9,639 bases of DNA from Bacillota bacterium (GCA_029239575.1 JARBUP010000091.1:1-9639), one strand, 5' to 3'; counted from the first letter of the stretch, positions 1-7,428 are shown. The notes: generated by a model not told the origin, from the sequence alone. Made by a program: numbers and translations.

Positions 1-251
1 TGCAACTGTGCTTATAGGGACGAAAGATCCGCGGTACCACCCTAATTATGATAAAAAATCATCACTTATTGAAGTCTAACAACTTCTAACCTTGTAACGT
101 AGGTATACGTGTTTGTCTACTCGGGTAATCCTTTGAACAAACCTGCTCAACAGTGTATATTATATTTCTTCGTCATCGGCTCTCAGCACCACCAATTCTC
201 TGTAAACGTCTGAAATAATTTTCTCTGCTTCAACGCTTTATTTCTTATATT
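1..251 (-). promoter_or_regulatory. T-box leader (tRNA-sensing), truncated by left edge; specifier probably UAC (Tyr)
   Basis: Read on the minus strand, positions 43-29 give AGGGTGGTACCGCGG, the nearly invariant T-box antiterminator sequence, with the UGGU bulge (39-36) that pairs with an uncharged tRNA acceptor end. It is followed by CUUUCGUCCCUAU, the usual 5' arm of the competing terminator; the 3' arm and U tract would lie beyond position 1. Upstream are an AGAGA ... GGUGGUGCUGAGAGCC apical Stem I (about 201-178) and a Stem III hairpin, GAAGT/ACTTC (about 87-72). In the 3' side of the Stem I base the specifier is best placed at UAC (157-155), followed by A and a UGUUGAGC-like base strand, which would make this a tyrosine leader. 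UGGU predicts a discriminator A, which tRNA-Tyr has. The target gene is outside the window, probably tyrS. T-box identity is very likely; the amino acid is an inference. Confidence 0.93.
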
Positions 252-257
252 TCTGTT

Positions 258-286
258 ATGATACATCATTTTTTTTCCATTGTCAA
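258..286 (-). promoter_or_regulatory. Sigma-A type promoter of the T-box leader
   Basis: On the minus strand a perfect -35 TTGACA (286-281) and a -10 TATCAT (263-258) are separated by 17 bp. Transcription would start near position 251, just ahead of Stem I of the T-box. The position and near-consensus sequence make this convincing. Confidence 0.8.
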
Positions 287-323
287 TAGTTTTTATAAAA
301 ACTTTTTTAAGTTTTATAATTAG

Positions 324-341
324 TATGCTTTACATAGCATA
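324..341. repeat. Inverted repeat TATGCT-N6-AGCATA between divergent promoters
   Basis: Two perfect 6-bp arms, TATGCT (324-329) and AGCATA (336-341), flank TTACAT. The repeat sits between the T-box promoter and the promoter of the EF-G-like gene, ending 5 bp before that gene's -35 box. It could be a regulator binding site. No run of T follows it on either strand, so it does not look like a terminator. In AT-rich DNA an 18-bp element like this may also occur by chance. Confidence 0.4.
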
Positions 342-346
342 ATTTG

Positions 347-375
347 TTGAAAACACAGTATACAGAGTATATAAT
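347..375 (+). promoter_or_regulatory. Sigma-A type promoter of the EF-G/Tet(M)-like gene
   Basis: A -35 TTGAAA (347-352) and a perfect -10 TATAAT (370-375) are 17 bp apart. The transcript would start near 382, leaving only about 22 nt before the ATG at 404. That is just enough for the AAGGAG ribosome binding site (393-398). There is no room for the long leader-peptide attenuator found ahead of classical tet(M) genes, so expression looks constitutive or controlled at the promoter. Confidence 0.75.
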
Positions 376-403
376 GAAAAGAGATTTAATTTAAGGAGTA
401 ATT

Positions 404-2389
404 ATGAACAAAACAATAGGAATGGTTGCACATGTAGATGCAGGAAAAACAACTTTAATTGAACAATTATTATTTAATACTAATACAATACGCCAAGCTG
501 GAAGAGTGGATAATAAAAATACTACTCTTGATTACCATTCCATAGAAAAAGAAAGAGGTATTACAGTTTTTTCAGATCAAGCCACTATTAATTATAATAA
601 TTCTACAATACATATAATAGATACCCCTGGACATGTTGACTTTTCTTCTGAGATGGAGCGTTCTATAAAAATACTTGATGCTGCTATTATTATATTATCC
701 GCAGTTGAAGGAATTCAAGGACATACCGAAACTGTGTGGAAACTTCTTAGAAAATATAATGTGCCAACCTTATTTTTTATAAATAAACTTGATAGAACTG
801 GCGCTGATTTTAATAAAGTATATAATGATATAGCTCTGAATTTTACAAATAATATATGCATGTTTTCTGAACCTGCTGATAAAGATTCTTTATTATACGT
901 TAATCCCTTATTTAATGATAAAAGCTTTAATTCAAATATAATAGATTTTCTTTGTGACCACGATGAACTTCTACTTGAAAAATATTTAAATGAAGAAAAT
1001 TTAAATTACAATGAACTTTCAAATTCTTTAAATAAAATGATTTCTTCGTGCAGTTTATTTCCTGTTTTTTGCGGCTCAGCATTAAAAAATGAAGGAATAG
1101 ATATAATTCTTAAATTCATAGATCAATTTATTAATACAAATTATTTTCAAGATGAAGATTTCGGTGCAGTAGTTTATAAAATAAAACATGACGAAAACAA
1201 CAATAAGCTGACATTTATAAAGATTACATCAGGCATCATTAAAGCAAAGCATATAATAACACATAATACAGAGGATGAAATAACAGAAGAAAAAATAAAT
1301 CAAATAAAAATATGCAATGGTTCATCCTATACATTAGTAAATTCACTTTCAGCTGGTGAACTTGGAGTTTTAATAGGACTCAATAATTCCTATGTAGGTG
1401 AAGGATTAGGTATATCAAATGATATTACAGACTTTGCTCTTAAACCTGTATTAAAATCAAAAGTAATTTATGATGACACCTTAAATTCAAGAGAAGTTTA
1501 TAATATATTTAAAATATTAAATGAAGAAGATCCATCTTTATTTGTAGAATGGAATGATGACTTAAAACAGCTTCAAATAAATGTTCTTGGTGTAATACAA
1601 CTTGAAGTACTGAAATACACTATTCTCGAACGGTTCAGCATTATAGTTGATTTTGAACAACCGGAAGTATTATATAAAGAAACAATATTAAATGAAACAC
1701 ATGGATTTGGACACTATGAACCATATAAGCACTATGCTGAAGTAAAGTTTAAAATATCACCTACTGAAAGAAATTCAGGAATTTCTTTTGAAAGCAATAT
1801 AAAACACGATATACTTCTCCCACGTTGGCAAAAAACTATTTCAAAACTTGTAGTGCCTGCATTTAAAAAAGGAGTACTCACAGGCTCTTTAGTTACTGAT
1901 GTTCATGTAGAATTAATAAAAGGGTCCGCTCATCATATTCATACATCGGGTGGTGATTTTAAACAAGCCACATTTAGAGCTATAAGGCATGCGCTTGAAA
2001 ATGCCCAATGTATATTGTTAGAGCCATATTATAATTTTAAAATTACAGCTCATAAGGATTTATGCGGAAGAATTATGGCAGATATAACTAAAATGAGTGG
2101 TATTTTTGATGCTCCTGAAATTATAGGGGATAATTCCATCATATCAGGAAGAGTTCCTGTTGCTTCTTCCATGAATTATGCAGCAGAGCTTTTATCATTT
2201 TCTAAAGGCAAAGGAAATATATCATTTATTTTTGACGGATATGATTTATGCCACAATACTAAAGAAATAATTGAAAAATATAATTATGATTGTAATTCAG
2301 ATATAGAATTTACTTCTAATTCAATTTATTGCAACAAAGGTAATGTATATTCTATTTTGGGAAATGAAGCAGAAAATTATAAAAGATAA
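404..2389 (+). CDS. EF-G-like translational GTPase of the Tet(M)/Tet(O)/TetB(P) ribosomal-protection superfamily
   Basis: This 661-residue protein has the length and order of ribosomal protection proteins. Its GTPase domain carries AHVDAGKT (9-16), RGIT (51-54), DTPGH (73-77), NKLD (127-130) and GSAL (224-227), followed by domains II, III, IV and an EF-G-type C-terminal domain. The family binds the ribosomal A site, as EF-G does, and the best-known members release tetracycline using GTP. The domain IV tip here (507-519) reads GSAHHIHTSGGDF, closer to the EF-G tip than to the Tyr/Ser-Pro-Val tip of Tet(M) and Tet(O), so drug resistance should not be assumed. AAGGAG lies 5 bp before the ATG and fixes the start. 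Base composition matches its neighbours, and no mobile element is nearby, so it looks resident. It is transcribed alone and ends at a bidirectional terminator. The superfamily is certain; the substrate or drug role is not. Confidence 0.9.
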   Translation: MNKTIGMVAHVDAGKTTLIEQLLFNTNTIRQAGRVDNKNTTLDYHSIEKERGITVFSDQATINYNNSTIHIIDTPGHVDFSSEMERSIKILDAAIIILSAVEGIQGHTETVWKLLRKYNVPTLFFINKLDRTGADFNKVYNDIALNFTNNICMFSEPADKDSLLYVNPLFNDKSFNSNIIDFLCDHDELLLEKYLNEENLNYNELSNSLNKMISSCSLFPVFCGSALKNEGIDIILKFIDQFINTNYFQDEDFGAVVYKIKHDENNNKLTFIKITSGIIKAKHIITHNTEDEITEEKINQIKICNGSSYTLVNSLSAGELGVLIGLNNSYVGEGLGISNDITDFALKPVLKSKVIYDDTLNSREVYNIFKILNEEDPSLFVEWNDDLKQLQINVLGVIQLEVLKYTILERFSIIVDFEQPEVLYKETILNETHGFGHYEPYKHYAEVKFKISPTERNSGISFESNIKHDILLPRWQKTISKLVVPAFKKGVLTGSLVTDVHVELIKGSAHHIHTSGGDFKQATFRAIRHALENAQCILLEPYYNFKITAHKDLCGRIMADITKMSGIFDAPEIIGDNSIISGRVPVASSMNYAAELLSFSKGKGNISFIFDGYDLCHNTKEIIEKYNYDCNSDIEFTSNSIYCNKGNVYSILGNEAENYKR

Positions 2390-2398
2390 AAATATAAA

Positions 2399-2436
2399 AT
2401 AGCCGAGGTGAAATGTCACCTCAGCTATAATTTTTT
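2399..2436. terminator. Bidirectional rho-independent terminator between convergent genes
   Basis: A hairpin with arms ATAGC/GCTAT and GAGGTGA/TCACCTC, broken by one C-A mismatch and closed by an AATG loop (2399-2428), is followed on the plus strand by TTTTTT (2431-2436). Read on the minus strand, the same stem follows the pckG stop at once and runs into TTTTATATTTTT. It can therefore end both the EF-G-like transcript and the pckG transcript. Confidence 0.9.
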
Positions 2437-4222
2437 ATTTTAAATTATTTTTTAATAAGTTCAATTCGTCTTTTAATTGTTTTGGTAATCTATCACCAAA
2501 TTTACTATAAAATTCTTCTATATTTTTAGTGTCTTCCATCCATAAATCTTTATCTATATGAAGAAGTGAATTTAATTTTTCCTCAGTCATCTCTAAACCA
2601 TCAAGATTAATATCTTTAGCTTTAGGAAGATATCCTATAGGTGATTCAACTGCTTCAACTTCTTCTTCACATCTTTTTATAATCCAATCAAGAATTCTAA
2701 AGTTATCTCCATATCCTGGCCATAAAAAGTTTCCATCATTATCAGTTCTAAACCAGTTAACATGGAATATTTTTGGAGGGTTAGATGTTTTTTCACCCAT
2801 TTCAAGCCAATGTCCAAAATAATCTCCCATGTTATAACCGCAAAATGGAAGCATTGCCATAGGGTCCCTTCTTATAACTCCAACTTTTCCAGCTGCTGCA
2901 GCTGTAGTTTCTGAAGCAAGAGTAGAACCTACAAATACACCGTGTTGCCAATTTCTTGATTCATAAACTAATGGAGCAGTTTTAGCACGTCTTCCTCCAA
3001 ATACTATAGCTGAAATAGGAACACCACTTGGTGATTCCCAATTAGGAGAAATACTTGGGCAATTTTTAGCTGGGGCTGTAAATCTTGAATTTGGATGGGC
3101 TGCTTTTGTTGTAGCAGTTTTTCCGTTCCAAGGATTTCCTTTCCAATCAAGTGCATTGACCGGTGGATTTTTGTCAAGTTTTTCCCACCAAACTGAATTA
3201 TCATCTAAATTTATTGCTACATTTGTAAATATTGTATCTTTTTTAGTTGACATAAGCGCATTGTAATTTGAAGAACTACTTGTTCCTGGGGCAACCCCAA
3301 AGAAACCTGCTTCAGGATTTATAGCCCATAATCTTCCGTCTTCTCCTACTTTCAACCATGCTATATCATCACCAACAGTCCATACTTTATAACCTTTTGT
3401 TTTGTATCCTTCAGGTGGTATTAACATAGCTAAGTTAGTTTTGCCGCATGCAGAAGGAAAAGCTGCTGAAATATATTTCACTTCACCTTTTGGATTTTCA
3501 ATTCCAAGTATTAGCATGTGCTCTGCCATCCAACCTTCTTTATAACCTTGGTAAGAAGCAATTCTTAAAGCAAAACATTTTTTTCCTAATAATACATTTC
3601 CACCATAAGCTGAATTGCATGACCATATTGTATTGTCTTCTGGGAAATGAAATATGAATCTATTATTTATATCTAAAGTACATTTAGCATGTACGCCTCT
3701 TACAAAATCATTTGAATCTTTTAATACATCTACAGCTTTTTTGCCTATTCTCGTCATTATATTCATGTTTAAAACTACATATATTGAATCTGTAATTTCA
3801 AAACCTATTTTAGAAAATGGTGATCCAACTGGACCCATTGAATATGGTATAATATACATAGTTCTTCCAACCATGGAATTTGTAAATATTTCTTCACCAA
3901 GTTTATATGCTTCATCAGGTTTCATCCAATTATTATTTGGCCCTGCATTTTCTTTTGTTCTTGAACAAATAAATGTTTTATCTTCCATTCTTGCTACATC
4001 ATTTTCATCTGTACGATGATAATAGCATCTTGGGTATTTTTCTTGATTTAAAGGTAAAAGTTCACCTGACTCAACTGCTTCTTCTCTAAGCATACTGAGC
4101 TGTTCTGCGCTTCCATCAATCCACATGATTTCATCTGGGTTTGTCATGTTAACTACTTCATTTACCCATCTTAATACATTTTTATTTTTTGTAAGAACTT
4201 TTATTGAAGCAATAGATTGCAT
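2435..4222 (-). CDS. pckG: Phosphoenolpyruvate carboxykinase, GTP-dependent (EC 4.1.1.32)
   Basis: This cytosolic enzyme interconverts oxaloacetate + GTP and PEP + GDP + CO2, at the junction of the C4 acids with gluconeogenesis or anaplerosis. The 595 residues match the usual GTP-type length. Visible motifs are the PSACGKTN kinase loop with the reactive Cys259 (256-263), the metal-binding GDDIAW (284-289), NPEAGFFGVAPGTS (302-315), FGGRRAKTAPL (408-418) and CGYNMGDYFGHW (461-472). The guanine pocket is recognisable: Trp490-Phe491, Phe499 and Asn507 align with vertebrate W516-F517, F525 and N533, while F530 is replaced by Tyr504. The ATP-type family lacks this arrangement. The ATG is preceded by AGGATGGTG (4236-4228), a good ribosome binding site. 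The gene is monocistronic, has its own promoter, and is convergent with the EF-G-like gene. Confidence 0.97.
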   Translation of the reverse strand: MQSIASIKVLTKNKNVLRWVNEVVNMTNPDEIMWIDGSAEQLSMLREEAVESGELLPLNQEKYPRCYYHRTDENDVARMEDKTFICSRTKENAGPNNNWMKPDEAYKLGEEIFTNSMVGRTMYIIPYSMGPVGSPFSKIGFEITDSIYVVLNMNIMTRIGKKAVDVLKDSNDFVRGVHAKCTLDINNRFIFHFPEDNTIWSCNSAYGGNVLLGKKCFALRIASYQGYKEGWMAEHMLILGIENPKGEVKYISAAFPSACGKTNLAMLIPPEGYKTKGYKVWTVGDDIAWLKVGEDGRLWAINPEAGFFGVAPGTSSSSNYNALMSTKKDTIFTNVAINLDDNSVWWEKLDKNPPVNALDWKGNPWNGKTATTKAAHPNSRFTAPAKNCPSISPNWESPSGVPISAIVFGGRRAKTAPLVYESRNWQHGVFVGSTLASETTAAAAGKVGVIRRDPMAMLPFCGYNMGDYFGHWLEMGEKTSNPPKIFHVNWFRTDNDGNFLWPGYGDNFRILDWIIKRCEEEVEAVESPIGYLPKAKDINLDGLEMTEEKLNSLLHIDKDLWMEDTKNIEEFYSKFGDRLPKQLKDELNLLKNNLK

Positions 4223-4304
4223 TTAGACACCATCCTATATCATAATCATTAAATGTGTTATATTAAATAATTTAAGCTATGTATTTATGCTACATTATAT
4301 AATT

Positions 4305-4332
4305 ATTATATAGCGTTTTTTTTGTATTGCAA
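4305..4332 (-). promoter_or_regulatory. Probable pckG promoter
   Basis: On the minus strand, TTGCAA (4332-4327) and a perfect TATAAT (4310-4305) are separated by 16 bp that include a run of eight A residues. The start would fall near 4298, giving a leader of about 75 nt. A second TATAAT (4299-4294) lies just downstream and could be an alternative -10. The -35 box lies inside the palindrome listed separately. The -35 match is only moderate and the region is AT-rich, so the call is less secure than the other promoters. Confidence 0.55.
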
Positions 4333-4335
4333 TAC
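4324..4335. repeat. 12-bp perfect palindrome GTATTGCAATAC over the pckG -35 box
   Basis: GTATTGCAATAC equals its own reverse complement and fully covers the proposed -35 hexamer of pckG. A dimeric repressor bound here would block RNA polymerase, so it is a candidate operator for carbon-source control. I do not recognise the sequence as the site of a named regulator. Confidence 0.45.
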
Positions 4336-4421
4336 CCTATCATAAACTTCGTTTTATCTTAATTTTTTTGTTATTTGACTTAAATAAATAATTCTGATTA
4401 CGTTTTCTATTTAATTTACAT

Positions 4422-4453
4422 AAAAAAATAACACCTTAAATAAGATGTTATTT
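4422..4453 (-). terminator. Rho-independent terminator of the antiporter operon, overlapping its stop codon
   Basis: On the minus strand a 12-bp stem, AAATAACATCTT/AAGGTGTTATTT with one G-T pair and an ATTT loop (4453-4426), runs directly into a U tract (4428-4422). The TAA stop of the NhaC-like gene (4450-4448) lies in the first arm. The stem ends about 90 bp before the proposed pckG -35 box, so it separates the two transcription units. Confidence 0.88.
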
Positions 4454-5815
4454 TGACATACTATATTTATTATTGTACAGTAAATACGATACTATGATTG
4501 TTATTATAGGACATATATAGCAAAGCACTGCAAATAAGGCATAATCATTAGCAGAAACCCCCAGAATTGGTGTAATAATGAACGCATTTACATTCCACGC
4601 CATGAGTGGTGCTATGATTGTTCCTGAATCAGAAATAATTCTTGCAAGCACTGTATTATCCAAATTAAATTCCTTATATTTTTCTTGCATTACGCTTCCC
4701 GGAAGTATTATTCCAGTGGTTTGATCACAAGTTATAATTGTAAGTAAACTACTTACAAGCATAGTCCTTAAAATTAAACTTATTTTTGTTTTTACTTTAT
4801 TCAAGAGTTTATCCATTAAAGGTAAAAGTATATTGCCTGTTTCAAACAACTTCACTAAAACAACACCTGATACAACTACTAAGATAACTTCTATCATGGA
4901 TAACATTCCTCCACTGTTAAGCATTTCATTTAGCTCTGGGGATGCAGTGTTTCCGTGATAACCGTAAACCATTGCCTTTAAAACTTCAACTAAATCCATA
5001 TGTTGAAATATAATGCTAAGAGTGGAGCCTAATATTACACCTATAAAAATAGTTAAAACAGAATTTAGGCCAAATACCGAAAGAACAATAATTGTTAATG
5101 GTAAAATCAATAATATAGGTGATGTATTAAATACTTTTGAAATTTCAGTTTTATAAAATTCAAGTTGACTGTAATCTGAAAAGGTATAATTTTTTCCTAT
5201 GAAATAATAAATAATAGCTGTAATTATTATTGTAGGAATTAAGGTTATAAGTAATCCCTTTACATATTGTTTATAATTTATATTTACAGTTGACATAATT
5301 AAGTTAACAAGTCCTGAAAGTGGAGATATTTTATCCGCTATAAAACCACCTGAAACTAAAACTCCAACCACTATTTCAACTGGTATATCCAATCCCTTTC
5401 CTATTCCTAATAAAGAAATTCCAACTGTACTTATTGTACCAACTGCAGTTCCCATAAAAACAGAAACTGCTACCATTATAAGAAATGCTGCCACTAAAAA
5501 ATTAATTCCTTTTATTTGTTCAAACCCATAATACATGATAGTTTGTACAACTCCTGATGACAGCCAAATAGAAGTTGTAGCTCCAATCATTAATATAATA
5601 ATAGATAAATGTTTAACTTGTTTTAAAGCTGAAAATATTGTATTCATTAATAATTTTAATTCAAAACCACTTTTAAATAAAACTATGAATGTAAATATAA
5701 TTCCAAGAATAAATCCCATATACAATGGAACAGATAAAACTATACAGCATATTATAAAAACCGTACTTATTATAAGAACAACTAAAGGATTTATTATAAG
5801 ATTATTTTTTTTCAA
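4448..5815 (-). CDS. NhaC-family Na+/H+ (or malate/lactate-type) antiporter
   Basis: This is a 455-residue integral membrane protein with about 11-12 hydrophobic segments. Family motifs are GTAVGTISTVGISLLGIGKG (122-141), SGGFIADKISPLS (155-167), DQTTGIILPGSVM (364-376) and SDSGTIIAPLMAWN (395-408). Members exchange cations or carboxylates for protons across the cytoplasmic membrane; NhaC and MleN are the characterised types. The residue after SPLS is Gly168, where the classical NhaC/MleN signature has Asp (SPLSDTTN), so the substrate may differ. The start is TTG, supported by GAGGTG (5826-5821) five bases upstream; the nearest upstream ATG hits a stop after two codons. It is the last gene of the run, 29 bp after DUF554, and its stop is inside the terminator stem. 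The family is confident; the transported ion is not. Confidence 0.88.
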   Translation of the reverse strand: MKKNNLIINPLVVLIISTVFIICCIVLSVPLYMGFILGIIFTFIVLFKSGFELKLLMNTIFSALKQVKHLSIIILMIGATTSIWLSSGVVQTIMYYGFEQIKGINFLVAAFLIMVAVSVFMGTAVGTISTVGISLLGIGKGLDIPVEIVVGVLVSGGFIADKISPLSGLVNLIMSTVNINYKQYVKGLLITLIPTIIITAIIYYFIGKNYTFSDYSQLEFYKTEISKVFNTSPILLILPLTIIVLSVFGLNSVLTIFIGVILGSTLSIIFQHMDLVEVLKAMVYGYHGNTASPELNEMLNSGGMLSMIEVILVVVSGVVLVKLFETGNILLPLMDKLLNKVKTKISLILRTMLVSSLLTIITCDQTTGIILPGSVMQEKYKEFNLDNTVLARIISDSGTIIAPLMAWNVNAFIITPILGVSANDYALFAVLCYICPIITIIVSYLLYNNKYSMSK

Positions 5816-5820
5816 TTGCT

Positions 5821-5826
5821 CACCTC
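5821..5826 (-). promoter_or_regulatory. Ribosome binding site supporting a TTG start
   Basis: GAGGTG on the minus strand lies 5 bases before the TTG at 5815-5813. It is the only good Shine-Dalgarno match near the start of the NhaC-like frame and justifies the non-ATG start. Confidence 0.8.
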
Positions 5827-5844
5827 ATTAATTGCTATACGCAA

Positions 5845-6522
5845 CTAAAAAAATATGTAATACAAAATAGGAAGAAATACAGCTGGAATCATATTTCCTA
5901 CTTTTACTCGTTTTATTTCAAGAAAATTAAGTCCTATAGCCATAATTAATACTCCACCCACTGATGTCATTTCTCTAACTACAACATCATTTAAAAATGA
6001 CTGTAAAAATTGAGCTAATAATGTAATAGTTCCTTGATATATAAAAACACTTACACTTGAAAGCATTACACCAATACCCATTGAAACTGTCATAGTTATG
6101 GAAATAATACCGTCAAGTACCGCTTTAGAAAACAAAATTTCATGATTTCCTGTTAAACCGCTTTGAATAGAACCAACTATAGCCATGGAACCAACACAAT
6201 ATACTAAAGTGCATGTTACAAAACCTTGTGTTATATTGCTTTTCTTATTTTTTATTTTGCTTTCAACCCATGTACCTAAGTTGTCCAACTTATCTTCAAT
6301 GTTTAAAAGCTCCCCTATAAATGTACCAAGTATCACAGAAATAATCATCAAAGATAAATTCTCTCCCTGCAAACTTAATTTAATTCCTACTGCAATTACT
6401 GCTAAGGCAGAAGCTTTCAAAAGTGAATCAGAAAGTTTTTCAGGAATTACATTTTTGAAAAAAAATCCTATTAAACTTCCCACTATTATTGCTAATGAAT
6501 TAACTATTGTACCTAATAACAT
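5845..6522 (-). CDS. DUF554 family membrane protein (YdfK/YqgA-like), function unknown
   Basis: This 225-residue hydrophobic protein, the usual size for the family, has about six to seven membrane segments. Recognisable stretches are the N-terminal GTIVNSLAIIVGSLIGFFFK (4-23), the GTFIGELLNIEDKLDNLG loop (66-83), CVGSMAIVGSIQSGLTG (109-125), a Gly/Ser-rich region around 139-165, and the C-terminal GGVLIMAIGLNFLEIKRVKVGNM (189-211). These fit a possible transporter, but no substrate is established for the family and I do not assign one. AGGGGG (6535-6530) lies 7 bases before the ATG. It starts 22 bp after rsmI and ends 29 bp before the NhaC-like gene, so all three are probably on one transcript. 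Being next to an antiporter is suggestive but weak evidence of shared function. Confidence 0.92.
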   Translation of the reverse strand: MLLGTIVNSLAIIVGSLIGFFFKNVIPEKLSDSLLKASALAVIAVGIKLSLQGENLSLMIISVILGTFIGELLNIEDKLDNLGTWVESKIKNKKSNITQGFVTCTLVYCVGSMAIVGSIQSGLTGNHEILFSKAVLDGIISITMTVSMGIGVMLSSVSVFIYQGTITLLAQFLQSFLNDVVVREMTSVGGVLIMAIGLNFLEIKRVKVGNMIPAVFLPILYYIFF

Positions 6523-6544
6523 AAATTTTCCCCCTGTTAATAAT

Positions 6545-7411
6545 TTAAAAATTTTCTATAAATTTTTTCACTTGTAAAGATGCTTTATAAGCTTCATTTT
6601 TTGTTGCGATGCCTTCTTCAACTATTTTCTCTACAGCTTCTTTTAAAGAAATATCATTTTGAATTATTTTATCAAATAAAATTCCATAAATGCTCACAGC
6701 TGCATTAAGAGAAGAATCTTGTTCTACATAATCGTTGTTGTATCCTACGACTACATATTCGCCTTTTTCAACAGCATCAAAATTATTTAATTTATTTAAA
6801 ACTTCATCTACAGAACCGTAAAATGCATGTTCATGTAATTTTGTAAGTTCCTTTACTATACAAAGAGTTGCATTGGGCATAATTTCTTTAATATTTTGAG
6901 TTAAATTTATTATTCGTTTTGGAGATTCGTAAATGATAAAAGTTTTTATTGGATTCTTGATTATTTTTTTTAATGAGTCTTGTAATTCACCCTTTTTTCT
7001 TGGTAAAAATCCATAAAAAGAAAACTCATTTGTATCAATACCTGCAATGGACAAAGCAATTGTAACTGCAGAAGCACCTGCTAACCCTACTACTTCCACA
7101 TCATTTTCTCTTGCAGCTTTTACTAATTCATAACCAGGATCCGAAATACAAGGTGTACCTGCATCAGTTACTATGGCTACATTTTTGTTGTTTACTGTTA
7201 TTTCATTTATTATTTCTTCGCTTCTTGATATTTCATTAAATTTATGATATGAAATTAACTTTGTTTTAATATCAAATACATTTAAAAGTTGTTGAGTATG
7301 TCTTGTATCTTCTGCAGCTATTAAATCAACTTCTTTTAATGTTTCAATTGCTCTCTCAGTCATATCTTTTAAATTTCCTATGGGTGTAGGAACTATAAAT
7401 AATTTACTCAT
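6545..7411 (-). CDS. rsmI: 16S rRNA (cytidine-1402-2'-O)-methyltransferase
   Basis: RsmI uses S-adenosylmethionine to add the 2'-O-methyl group to C1402 in the ribosomal decoding centre. It belongs to the tetrapyrrole methylase fold. From the ATG at 7411 the protein has 288 residues, the normal length. Motifs are FIVPTPIGNLKDMTERA (5-21), LIAAEDTRHT (30-39), VTDAGTPCISDPG (81-93), GASAVTIALS (112-121), FYGFLPRK (132-139), ESPKRI (162-167) and KGEYVVV (216-222), followed by a short C-terminal helical domain (about 240-288). A longer frame from a GTG at 7447 adds 12 residues, MVEECPRKKESK, but they have no ribosome binding site and come from the palindromic repeat, so I reject that start. It lies between recQ and DUF554 with short gaps, consistent with co-transcription. 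Confidence 0.97.
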   Translation of the reverse strand: MSKLFIVPTPIGNLKDMTERAIETLKEVDLIAAEDTRHTQQLLNVFDIKTKLISYHKFNEISRSEEIINEITVNNKNVAIVTDAGTPCISDPGYELVKAARENDVEVVGLAGASAVTIALSIAGIDTNEFSFYGFLPRKKGELQDSLKKIIKNPIKTFIIYESPKRIINLTQNIKEIMPNATLCIVKELTKLHEHAFYGSVDEVLNKLNNFDAVEKGEYVVVGYNNDYVEQDSSLNAAVSIYGILFDKIIQNDISLKEAVEKIVEEGIATKNEAYKASLQVKKFIENF

Positions 7412-7417
7412 TTTGCT

Positions 7418-7422
7418 CTCCT
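7418..7422 (-). promoter_or_regulatory. Ribosome binding site that fixes the rsmI start
   Basis: AGGAG within AAAAAGGAGAG on the minus strand lies 6 bases before the ATG at 7411-7409. It selects this ATG over the upstream in-frame GTG at 7447. Confidence 0.88.
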
Positions 7423-7428
7423 TTTTAC

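Noticed and set aside
571..615. Recent horizontal gain of the Tet(M)-like gene as a resistance cassette
   Set aside because: Its base composition and codon use match its neighbours, and no transposon ends, integrase or direct repeats flank it.
3004..3204. Minus-strand 66-codon frame within pckG
   Set aside because: It is a same-strand alternative frame inside the conserved coding region, with low-complexity composition and no supporting signal.
3448..4019. Two plus-strand frames inside pckG
   Set aside because: They are antisense shadows of a fully recognisable PEP carboxykinase and show no motifs, ribosome binding sites or promoters of their own.
4228..4246. TATGATATA near the pckG ribosome binding site as a CcpN-type operator
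   Set aside because: It resembles part of the Bacillus CcpN site, but the match is incomplete, such words are frequent in AT-rich DNA, and I cannot tell whether this organism has CcpN.
6185..6577. Plus-strand 130-codon frame opposite DUF554
   Set aside because: It is antisense to a conserved membrane protein. Its hydrophobic look follows from the opposite strand, and it has no start signal.
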